Shown one piece after another: positions 7,188 to 13,644 of a stretch of DNA of 33,915 nucleotides. The stretch's first letter is position 1. Each line of letters starts with the position of its first letter. Source of the DNA: Nocardia goodfellowii (GTDB lineage Bacteria; Actinomycetota; Actinomycetes; Mycobacteriales; Mycobacteriaceae); assembly GCF_017875645.1 (NCBI RefSeq), contig NZ_JAGGMR010000002.1:1-33915 (forward strand), given 5' to 3'. Under the pieces are notes generated by a model, which was not told the DNA's origin, did not search any database, and saw only the letters and a program-made list of their open reading frames with translations. A program made the position numbers and the translations under genes.

Positions 7188-7398
7188 ATGGCTTCTCACC
7201 AAGTACGCGCGCATCTACGTAATGGAAGGCCCGTGCGTGCGCATTCACGCAGGTCACGCGGGAGTTCCTCGTCCCAGCTGGGGTTCCTCGCTGTCGGCGC
7301 GGTCGCGATCTTCGGCGCCCTCGCCGCCGGTCGTGTCGGCGACATCCACCACGCCCCCGGGAGGAAGCGGCTGCTTTCCCTTCCAGGTCGGCTGCTGA
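7188..7398 (+). CDS. Small membrane protein, probably frameshifted
   Basis: The N-terminal frame reads MASHQVRAHLRNGRPVRAHS, a basic VRAH-type start typical of small actinobacterial and phage proteins, then one membrane segment (LGFLAVGAVAIFGALAAG, about residues 36-53). In this frame the reading runs on without stop to 7970, antisense to the zinc-ribbon gene, and looks non-coding there. The +1 frame from about 7330 instead gives a Thr/Pro/Gly-rich tail ending FPFQVGC with a stop at 7398, which looks like the true C terminus. This implies a one-base frameshift near 7310-7340, either a real lesion, a sequencing error or programmed shifting. Function unknown. Confidence 0.45.
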
Positions 7399-7418
7399 AC
7401 CTCCTACGGCAGGCCCCG

Positions 7419-8000
7419 TCAGAGCTGCTGAGCCCGGCGCTGGTGAGCCTGGCCCAGCTCCGCGCCGGGAAGCGAGGCGACGCAGTCCGGGCAGGGGTGC
7501 TCGTACAGATCGGTGGAAGAGTCGTAGAGCGGATGGCACGGCAGTGCTACCCGTGCACTGATCCGCCACGCGCTCCCGCATACCGAACAGCGGTAGAAGT
7601 CGGCGCGGTCGGCGTCGAGCTCACCGGCGCGTACCGCCTGCGCGAGTGCGCGGCCGCGCTGCAATCCCGCCGCCTGCAATCCCACCGAGGTGTTGGCCTC
7701 AGGCGCACAGGCCGGGCAGGAATCTCGCACGTAGGTGACCCCATCCGGCAGGACATACCTGCCGGCCGATACCCCGGCGGTGTCGGTGCCGGTCGCGGCG
7801 CAGTGGTAGCAGCGCCAGCTGCGCGGGGCGTCCCACGGCACCGGGTCGGCGGGGCCGAAGCTCAGGCTGGTGACGGTGATGCGCGGTCCGGCCGGCGGTG
7901 TCGGGGCATCGCCGCGGGCGGCTTGGGTGTAGGTGGTCTGGTCCCGGTTCTGCCGGGCGCGGGCCCGTGACTTGGGGCCGTTGTTGCCGGATTTCGTCAT
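7419..8000 (-). CDS. Multi-zinc-ribbon hypothetical protein
   Basis: A 193-residue protein with a basic N terminus (MTKSGNNGPKSRARARQNRD) that resembles the starts of other plasmid and phage proteins. CxxC pairs follow at 64/67, 95/98, 138/141 and 170/173, plus Cys155, suggesting two zinc sites. The ATG at 8000 is preceded by a GAGAGAGGT ribosome site, so it is preferred to the ATG five codons upstream. No catalytic motif is seen; a nucleic-acid or protein-binding role is likely but unproven. It stands alone on this strand. Confidence 0.78.
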   Translation of the reverse strand: MTKSGNNGPKSRARARQNRDQTTYTQAARGDAPTPPAGPRITVTSLSFGPADPVPWDAPRSWRCYHCAATGTDTAGVSAGRYVLPDGVTYVRDSCPACAPEANTSVGLQAAGLQRGRALAQAVRAGELDADRADFYRCSVCGSAWRISARVALPCHPLYDSSTDLYEHPCPDCVASLPGAELGQAHQRRAQQL

Positions 8001-8470
8001 GGCTACCTCTCTCACGGGATCCCACGAACCCCGCCAGGCGGGTATCGACGGTCACGGCGAGCGCAGCAGTAATCGCACTGCGGTGGTGACTTCGCGGGCC
8101 CGCGCCGATCGGGGAGCCTTGGCCTGGCACCAGGTGAGCGTGGGCACCCGGCGGGAAATGGCGAGCGGCGTGCGCGTCCTGCCGCTGGTTCGCAGCATAG
8201 AACCGACCACCGACAGGTCGGCGTGAGGTCGGTCCGCTGATTACTCCGTGTGTCAGTCCCTATGGCTGTCGGTGTGTCAGTGCCTGTTGCTGCTTGATCG
8301 TCACACCACGCAGGCACAGAACACCCGGTCAGGGCCGCATTTCGTGGCACTGCGCCGCCCAGGGTCCTATCTCCCGTAGGGGTACATCCACAATCTGCGC
8401 CGGGGCTCGATGTCGGACCCGTATGTCACGCTGCGGGAAGATCCACCGCTTGGCCGGAAGAGAGACCAAC
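8001..8470. other. Intergenic region with a direct repeat
   Basis: This gap separates the divergent zinc-ribbon and DUF6011 genes. It holds two copies of GTGTGTCAGTSCCT (8248-8261 and 8272-8285, 24-bp period) and several GGTCGG/CCGACC half-sites around 8200-8235. These could be operators. No gene is supported. Confidence 0.5.
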
Positions 8471-8665
8471 ATGGCCGACACCGACGACAGACCCGAAGTC
8501 CGACTCGTCGCACACTGCCGCCGCTGTCACGGCTGGCTGGTGTCAGCGGAATCCGTGCTGGCCGGTATCGGGCCGACATGCGCGATCCGGGAACGCGCTG
8601 AGCAGCGCGACGCCGCAGCGCGACAGCCTCGCGAACTCACGCTGTTCGACGTCGCGGCCGCCTGA
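8471..8665 (+). CDS. DUF6011-family small zinc-binding protein
   Basis: A 64-residue protein matching the DUF6011 pattern: a CxxC knuckle (AHCRRCHGWL, Cys16 and Cys19), then ESVLAGIGPTCAIRE, where Cys37 probably completes a metal site with nearby residues. Such proteins are common on actinobacterial plasmids and phages; their function is unknown. The ATG at 8471 follows a purine-rich GGAAGAGAG stretch. The frame extends upstream to 8294 but that part does not look like protein. Confidence 0.85.
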   Translation: MADTDDRPEVRLVAHCRRCHGWLVSAESVLAGIGPTCAIRERAEQRDAAARQPRELTLFDVAAA

Positions 8666-8709
8666 TTGATGCAGTCGGCAACCCGAAGCCATATAGCGAG
8701 CGCGGCAGG

Positions 8710-8883
8710 TCAGGCGTCCCTGTCTTCAGCCGGTACGAGAAACCTGATCGGCATGCTGAACGGGTAGCGACCCGGCGCATCGAGCACCGACTCGATGCGC
8801 GCGCTCTCGCCCTCGATCGCGAGCACTTCGAAGATGCTGACGCCACCCGCCCCGAGGGTCACCTTGTCGCCTACTTTCACCAT
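8710..8883 (-). CDS. Small beta-barrel-like hypothetical protein
   Basis: A 57-residue protein beginning MVKVGDKVTLGAGGVSIFEV, with alternating hydrophobic residues typical of a small SH3/KOW-like barrel. Similar short proteins occur in actinobacteria and phages; function unknown. The ATG at 8883 is 22 bp from the start of the divergent gene at 8905, so both probably share a compact promoter. A longer frame extending to 9312 lies antisense to that gene and is rejected. No clear ribosome site is visible, so translation may be leaderless. Confidence 0.62.
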   Translation of the reverse strand: MVKVGDKVTLGAGGVSIFEVLAIEGESARIESVLDAPGRYPFSMPIRFLVPAEDRDA

Positions 8884-8904
8884 GGACCGAGGATAATCGC
8901 ACGT

Positions 8905-9180
8905 ATGTGCGAATCGTGGGAGCCGGTCTACGAGATCGACGGACGGGTTGTGGACCCTGGGCGGCTGTACCGAGTTCGTGGCGGAGGGTGGGCTGAACCG
9001 GCGCCGGTGGCGTGCCCGGGTGGACATCCGTTCGGCGCCGGGAAGGTGCTTGTAGGGTCGCTGGCCTGCCAGGCAGTGGGTGGATCGCACCGGCTCCATA
9101 CCTGCATCAAGTGCGGCTACGTGGTGCACACCCCGCCGATGCGGCCCGACTGCGACCACCCGGTCACCCGGTCGACATAG
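8905..9180 (+). CDS. Cys-rich hypothetical protein
   Basis: A 91-residue protein with MCESWEPVYEIDGRVV at the start and scattered metal-ligand candidates (CPGGHPF, HTCIKCGYVVH, CDHP), consistent with a zinc-binding fold; no family is recognised. GATAAT lies at 8892-8897, seven bases before the ATG, so the transcript probably begins at the start codon (leaderless). It is followed by the toxin-antitoxin operator. Confidence 0.72.
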   Translation: MCESWEPVYEIDGRVVDPGRLYRVRGGGWAEPAPVACPGGHPFGAGKVLVGSLACQAVGGSHRLHTCIKCGYVVHTPPMRPDCDHPVTRST

Positions 9181-9197
9181 GAACTTGGGAAGCGCAT

Positions 9198-9221
9198 CGA
9201 TACCGCCGTGCGGCGGTATCG
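9198..9221. promoter_or_regulatory. Operator palindrome of the toxin-antitoxin operon
   Basis: CGATACCGCC (9198-9207) and its perfect complement (9212-9221) flank GTGC. GGCGGTAT recurs at 9224-9231, over the start codon. TATCGT at 9217-9222 can serve as a -10 box seven bases before ATG 9230. The antitoxin probably binds here to repress its own operon. Confidence 0.7.
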
Positions 9222-9229
9222 TTGGCGGT

Positions 9230-9466
9230 ATGGCTGCACGGAAGACCTCGGTGTCCTTCGATGAGGACACGCTCGACATCCTCGCGCGTCGCGCCCAGGA
9301 GGACGGCATCAATCAGTCCGCCTACCTGGCCGCATTGGTGCGCCGCGATGACATGCAGCGCCGTCTGGCCGCCGATAGCGCGGCTCTCAACGCCGCCGGC
9401 CACACGCCTGACCGGGCGAGTGCAGTGAGTGCAGCTCTGCTCGCCGCGCGCCGTTCGGCGCGCTGA
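9230..9466 (+). CDS. Antitoxin, ribbon-helix-helix type
   Basis: A 78-residue protein starting MAARKTSVSFDEDTLDILAR: a short beta strand, then two helices (DILARRAQEDG, NQSAYLAALVRRD), the ribbon-helix-helix fold of many antitoxins. It should bind the operator palindrome just upstream as a dimer and neutralise the downstream toxin through its flexible C terminus. The start ATG 9230 is set by the operator and the putative -10 box. Stop and toxin start overlap (TGATG), the usual coupling of type II pairs. Confidence 0.87.
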   Translation: MAARKTSVSFDEDTLDILARRAQEDGINQSAYLAALVRRDDMQRRLAADSAALNAAGHTPDRASAVSAALLAARRSAR

Positions 9467-9783
9467 TGGCGGTTCCCCGGTTCGGCGAGGTGTGGCATGC
9501 CCCGTCTGGCAGCGTGCTGCCCGGCGGAATGCTGTGTTTGATCGTGAGTTCCGATGACTACAACCGCATTCGTCGGCAGTACATCATCGTCGAAGTGGTT
9601 TCGGATCCGATCAGCGGTGACGCGATCATCTGCGACCTCGGCACGATCGGGGTCGCGCTGACCGGCGCACCGTTTACCGTGGGTCCCTCGTGGTTTGATG
9701 GCGCTGACGAGCCGGTCGCGATCCTCGGCCTGGACGTCGCACGTCGCGCTGCCGACCAGATCCGGGCCATTCTCGGCCCCTGA
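9466..9783 (+). CDS. MazF/PemK-like toxin
   Basis: A 105-residue protein with the order of the MazF/PemK barrel: RFGEVWHA at the N terminus, then GGMLCLIVSSDDYNRI and a C-terminal helix (DVARRAADQIRAIL). Family members are ribosome-independent mRNA endoribonucleases. The usual TRPVVVVSND-type segment is represented loosely by CLIVSSDDYN, so this is a divergent member and its activity is not certain. It shares one base with the antitoxin gene and is the last gene before convergent transcription from 10427. A plasmid-stabilising role is likely. Confidence 0.82.
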   Translation: MAVPRFGEVWHAPSGSVLPGGMLCLIVSSDDYNRIRRQYIIVEVVSDPISGDAIICDLGTIGVALTGAPFTVGPSWFDGADEPVAILGLDVARRAADQIRAILGP

Positions 9784-9803
9784 TCGGTGCGCGAATACAG
9801 CAC

Positions 9804-10427
9804 TCAGAGATGCAGAATTCGGTTGGCGATGAGCGCTTGGAGCAGATCCCGGGCGGCAGCGACTGTGCCCGCATGCTCGCCGCGAGCCAGCTCGCCGCTG
9901 CGCGCTTGATCGGCGAGAGTCGTCAGCACTTCGCGTAGCGAGCGCGGGGAACTGAGGACCAATGCGGTGGCCTCTTTGTGTGCGGTCGCGCGGCCCGCCG
10001 GCGGGGGTGCAGCCGCGGCGGTCTGTTCCACCGGTGGCGGCGGGACGAGTCGCCCGGAGTCGGCTTCGTGGTAGGCCTGCCACAGGTCGTGGATCGGCGG
10101 CAGGTACTTGCTGTGGTGAAAGCGGGCGGTGCTGTCCTGGGGAGGATCGTGGGTCATCCGGTGGGCCAGCACGCGCAGCAGTCTCAGTGTCGCCTCGTCG
10201 CTGTGCAGCACGCGTTCGACCGCGCCGTCCGGTGTCATCGGGCGTGAGCGTTCGATGATTCTTTCGCGGATCAGCTCGCGAACTTCGACTGGCGCGCCCT
10301 GGCGCCGGGCCGCTTGGCGTTCTTCCGAAGCCCGCCGGCGGCAGGTATCCGAACACCACTTCCGTCGCCGTCCGCGTCCCGGGGCCGACTCGGCGGGTGC
10401 GCCGCAGCGCGGGCAGATCGAGGCCAC
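9804..10427 (-). CDS. Protein with N-terminal CGNR-like zinc finger
   Basis: A 207-residue protein. Its N terminus holds Cys5, Cys8, Cys25 and Cys29 with GRRRKWCSDTCRRRASEE, a finger of the type that also ends the adenine methyltransferase of this plasmid. Helical segments follow, with a proline-rich linker near residue 130 and a helical C terminus. It is probably DNA-binding. The start is GTG 10427; TAGCCT lies six bases upstream as a possible -10 box for a leaderless transcript, and a perfect palindrome at 10446-10460 could be its operator. Its exact role is unknown. Confidence 0.78.
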   Translation of the reverse strand: MASICPRCGAPAESAPGRGRRRKWCSDTCRRRASEERQAARRQGAPVEVRELIRERIIERSRPMTPDGAVERVLHSDEATLRLLRVLAHRMTHDPPQDSTARFHHSKYLPPIHDLWQAYHEADSGRLVPPPPVEQTAAAAPPPAGRATAHKEATALVLSSPRSLREVLTTLADQARSGELARGEHAGTVAAARDLLQALIANRILHL

Positions 10428-10445
10428 GATTCGAGGCTACGCCTT

Positions 10446-10460
10446 TTTCGTCGGACGAAA
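10446..10460. promoter_or_regulatory. Palindromic operator TTTCGTC-G-GACGAAA
   Basis: A perfect 7-bp inverted repeat around one base, 19 bases upstream of the GTG at 10427. A related site (TTTTCGTCCGGACGG) lies at 10521-10535. Both positions suit autoregulation of the zinc-finger gene. Confidence 0.55.
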
Positions 10461-10560
10461 TTACCTGGTAGAGCACCCGTAGGTGCAGAAGGTGTGGCGG
10501 GCCTCGTCAACAGCGAAATATTTTCGTCCGGACGGTATTCCTTGGAAATCTGGCCCTGGA

Positions 10561-10700
10561 TGCAAGAGGTCTGCTTGATGGGGGTGAGGTGAGTAGAAGG
10601 GGGGAGGGCTATGGGAGGAAATGTTGGTCAGGGGGCATATAGGGGAGGGATGAGGGGAGAGGCATACGTGGGTAAGAAGGGGAGTGTGGGCGGGACAAAG
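10561..10700 (+). other. G-rich strand-asymmetric tract with quadruplex motif
   Basis: This non-coding stretch has G/A-rich sequence on the + strand. The segment 10631-10657 fits the canonical G-quadruplex rule (four runs of at least three G, loops of 6, 1 and 4 bases). The gene-free gap runs from 10428 to 10816. It may be an origin-like or regulatory element; nothing here is known to be coding. Confidence 0.65.
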
Positions 10701-10727
10701 CGCGGGACACCATAGAGCGCGGGACAC
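10691..10727. repeat. Three GCGGGACA direct repeats
   Basis: CGGGACA occurs at 10691, 10703 and 10720; the last two share GCGCGGGACAC. They follow the G-rich tract. They could be protein-binding sites; spacing is irregular (12 and 17 bp). Confidence 0.5.
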
Positions 10728-10757
10728 TGACCCATCTGGAGCGGTTTCCCTCCGGAC

Positions 10758-10800
10758 AGCAGTCTGCCCCGGCGCATACGGCGTGCCGGGGCAGACTGCT
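10758..10800 (-). terminator. Strong hairpin terminator of the transfer operon
   Basis: Perfect 16-bp arms AGCAGTCTGCCCCGGC (10758-10773) and its complement (10785-10800) with an 11-nt loop, 16 bases past the end of the last operon gene (10817). It lacks a U-run, as many actinobacterial terminators do. Confidence 0.85.
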
Positions 10801-10816
10801 CTCCGCAGGGGGGCGT

Positions 10817-11125
10817 CTATCGGATCAAGTCCTCGATCTGGATCGAGGCGTCAGCGAAGAACCTCACCGCTCCGGCGGCGGTCACTCGCTTGCGCCATCC
10901 GGTGGTGCGGCGGTATCCGCTGGTGGTGAGCGCGGCATCGAGGGCGTCGAGGGTGACCGGCGCGGGAGGTTCGGTAGCCACCGATTCCCACCAGCCCTCG
11001 ATGGTGCGTCCTGCGGCCGTGCCGTCTTCTGCGGAGTAGTACAGCTCGCACTGAAACAGATCCGCCACCGCGCACGCGGCGTCCATGCGGGCGATCACGT
11101 AGAGGTCCACCGTCTCGTCGGTCAT
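10817..11125 (-). CDS. Small protein, last gene of the transfer operon
   Basis: A 102-residue protein with no recognised family. It begins MTDETVDLYVIARMDAACAV, contains an aromatic segment (CELYYSAEDG, GWWESVA), and ends in a basic and acidic tail (RFFADASIQIEDLIR). The ATG at 11125 overlaps the stop of the upstream gene (ATGA), so it is co-translated. It ends 16 bases before the strong terminator. Confidence 0.78.
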   Translation of the reverse strand: MTDETVDLYVIARMDAACAVADLFQCELYYSAEDGTAAGRTIEGWWESVATEPPAPVTLDALDAALTTSGYRRTTGWRKRVTAAGAVRFFADASIQIEDLIR

Positions 11126-13644
11126 CGTCCGACCTCCGGGGATTCCAGCTGGCGTCGGCGGCTGGTCGCCCGCGCCCGAACCTGCGCGTGGGCTGGGGCC
11201 TCGGTGCGCAAGGCGGCCTGATCGCGGCCGACAGTGCGCTCGGGGCGGGCGGCGCGGCCCGAGGCGGCCGCGCGATGCTGGGCGGCGACGTCGTTGCGGG
11301 TCGCCACCAGGCGTGTCGTCTTCTCCTGCCACTGCTGGGCCCGCGATCCGGCGGCCTGTCCGAGCTTTCCGGCCTCGCGCGCTTGATCGTCGACCATGCC
11401 TCGGATCCGTGTCGCGTCCTGTTCGTCGACACCTGCGCTGGTGAGCGCACGCACGAACCGTGCCCGGCGTTTGGCGTAGTGCCCGCGCTCGATCTCGGCG
11501 GCCTTGCCACCGACGCCGCTGGCGACGGTGTAGAGGGTGGCGTTGATTGCCAGCCGGGCCATCCCCAGCTCCCCGGCCTCGCGGCTGTTGCGCTTCACCG
11601 CACCGGTGGCGGTGATCGCTTCGTCGAGGGCCTCGTGCTGGGCGGTGGCGAACTCGCTGGCGATGTCCTCATAACGAGTTTTGTCGCGGTCGGCTTTGCT
11701 GCGCTCGTCGGCGAACAGCAGCTCCGGCATCTCACCGCCACCCCAGATCCGGCCGGCGTCGATGTCCTCGAGAGTGGCCAGTACCTGGACGCGCTCCTCC
11801 GGAATCAGGCCCTTGCCGCCGCGCAACGTCTTACGCAGCTCTTCGCGTTCGCGGGCCAGGTGGTCGATATGCTGCTCGATCTCATCTCCGACCCCCAGCT
11901 GCTGGTTGGAGTCGGGCTCGCTTTCGGCGAGCTGGCCGGCGGCGGAGCGCAGCTCGTCGACCTCGGCCATGTAGTCCATGAGTTTCGCGCTGATGCCGTA
12001 GCGGTCGATGTGGTCGGGCCACACGCGGAAACTCACGCCCTGCCCGCGGGCGATCTCCTTGCCGACCTGGCGCACGCGATCCTGATCGACCGGGGACATG
12101 ACCGAGATCTCCTCGGTGAGTATCGGCGCGGACTTCGGGGTGGTCGCGAACATCTCCAGCAGCCGGGGCACGCGACCGCGGGTCTCGATGCCGGGATCGA
12201 CCATCGCCCGGGTATCGAGCAGATCGTGGCCCTCGGTGCGTCCACGCAAGTAGTCGACGACGAATTCGATGTGTTGCCGGTCGCTGGCTCCGATGCCGGC
12301 CTCGGCCAGATCCAGGGTCAGTTGTTCGCGGCGTGTGGCCTCGTCGTCGAGGTGTGCGCGGGGGTTGTCGGAGTCGACCTGGCCACGCCAGGTCTCGATG
12401 GCCTTCATGACGGTGGCTTTGGCGGGGCCGGTCAGGGGCATGATCTCGATCGCGTTGAGTACGTTGGCTTCCCGGTCCCACAGCCGCCAGGCTTCGACCT
12501 TGTTTTGCGCTTCGATCGCGTCGAAGTTGGGATCGAGACTTACTGTGAGGGTTTCGGCGTCGATCAGCACGCCCCACTCTTCGGCGTAGGAGCGGGTCAG
12601 CTCCTCGAGGTGTTCAGCGGCGATGGTCGAACTCTGCTGCCACAGCAGCGCATCCGCGAGCGCGCCTACTCGTGCCCACTGGTTGTCGGCCGGGGTCGCC
12701 TGCAAGGCGTACTCGGCGCGGGTTTGACGCTGCTGGGTCTCGGCCAGCAGCTTGTCCATTGCGTCAAGTCCGGCCGCGGAGGCCTCTTCGGCGCGTTCGG
12801 CGATCCAGGTGTCCCTGTCCCGAGCTTGATTGGTCGCGACCACCGCACACAGATACGCCATGCGCTGGCCCAGGCCCTGGGGCTGGGGCGGTTCGGCGGC
12901 GGCCGGTTCCGGGTTGCGGTCGATGGCCTCGTAGTAGGACCGCCAGCGCCCCTCGCTGGCCAGGACCGCGCGGTGCTGGCGCAGGTGCTCGTCGAGCATT
13001 TCCTCGTGTCGCGCCACTTTCTCCTGGGCGGCGGGGTCGGGTTCGGTCTCCACGGTGGTGCCGTCCTCGGCGATCTGGGTCCAGGTCGCGGCCTCGTTGT
13101 GCGCCTGGAAAAGCGCGTCCTCGAGCTGGTGGGCGTAGGCGTGGATGCCCTCCAGGTCATGGTCTGTGTGCGCGGCCTCGTCGTGCGCCTGGAAAAGCGC
13201 GCGCTCGAGCTGGTTGGCGTAGAGGTGGAGCGTCTCCAGGCCGGGATCTGTGTGCGTGGCCGCGTGCTGGGTTGTGTTGTCCGACATCGTGTTTCCTTCT
13301 TTCTCGGGGTTGTGGTCCCAGGTGGGACCGGGGTCACCAACGGTGGTGAGTTCTTCTCGGGAGACGCCGCGGCGTTCGGCGGCGCGGAGCTGGTGCTCGT
13401 GGGTGGCCTTGCGGATCGCGGCGAGCTGGGCCGGGCTCGGGACACGCTTGGCGGGGGCCTGCTGGGGGTCGAACAGTCGCGCCACCACGCGGCGGCCCCG
13501 GAATTTGCCGACCATCAGGGCGACCACGGATCGGCCGGGGCTTTTGCCCATCGCCCGCAGCTGGCGGCGGGTCTTCAGACCGGGTGGGGCCAGGCCCCAC
13601 GCGTACTCGTCGCGGTATGCGGGGCTCTCTTCGGTGGTGGTCAT
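11122..13644 (-). CDS. Large helical protein with N-terminal RRQLR domain, paralogue of the primase C-terminal region
   Basis: An 840-residue protein. Residues up to about 115 form an actinobacterial plasmid domain (TRRQLRAMGKSPGR, then ARLFDPQQAPAKRVPSPAQL and AAERRGVSREEL). Two 28-residue repeats follow (NQLERALFQAHDEAA and HQLEDALFQAHNEAA), then a long helical region. From about residue 380 it aligns with the upstream primase protein: shared islands are WPDHIDR, LEDIDAGRIWGGG and PELLFADERS, versus WPDHVDR and PELLFADDRS there. The ATG at 13644 overlaps the upstream stop. A second ATG at 13287 has a much better ribosome site (AGAAGGA), so a 721-residue form or two separate genes are possible. 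No enzymatic motif is seen; it may act in conjugative DNA processing. Confidence 0.82.
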   Translation of the reverse strand: MTTTEESPAYRDEYAWGLAPPGLKTRRQLRAMGKSPGRSVVALMVGKFRGRRVVARLFDPQQAPAKRVPSPAQLAAIRKATHEHQLRAAERRGVSREELTTVGDPGPTWDHNPEKEGNTMSDNTTQHAATHTDPGLETLHLYANQLERALFQAHDEAAHTDHDLEGIHAYAHQLEDALFQAHNEAATWTQIAEDGTTVETEPDPAAQEKVARHEEMLDEHLRQHRAVLASEGRWRSYYEAIDRNPEPAAAEPPQPQGLGQRMAYLCAVVATNQARDRDTWIAERAEEASAAGLDAMDKLLAETQQRQTRAEYALQATPADNQWARVGALADALLWQQSSTIAAEHLEELTRSYAEEWGVLIDAETLTVSLDPNFDAIEAQNKVEAWRLWDREANVLNAIEIMPLTGPAKATVMKAIETWRGQVDSDNPRAHLDDEATRREQLTLDLAEAGIGASDRQHIEFVVDYLRGRTEGHDLLDTRAMVDPGIETRGRVPRLLEMFATTPKSAPILTEEISVMSPVDQDRVRQVGKEIARGQGVSFRVWPDHIDRYGISAKLMDYMAEVDELRSAAGQLAESEPDSNQQLGVGDEIEQHIDHLAREREELRKTLRGGKGLIPEERVQVLATLEDIDAGRIWGGGEMPELLFADERSKADRDKTRYEDIASEFATAQHEALDEAITATGAVKRNSREAGELGMARLAINATLYTVASGVGGKAAEIERGHYAKRRARFVRALTSAGVDEQDATRIRGMVDDQAREAGKLGQAAGSRAQQWQEKTTRLVATRNDVAAQHRAAASGRAARPERTVGRDQAALRTEAPAHAQVRARATSRRRQLESPEVGR
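13088..13255 (-). repeat. Two tandem 84-bp in-frame repeats
   Basis: Units 13088-13171 and 13172-13255 share most bases and encode two 28-residue repeats of the large helical protein. The near identity at DNA level suggests a recent duplication. Confidence 0.85.

Noticed and set aside
8884..9312. Long form of the 57-aa minus-strand gene
   Set aside because: It lies antisense to the gene at 8905 and its extra residues do not resemble the small barrel domain.
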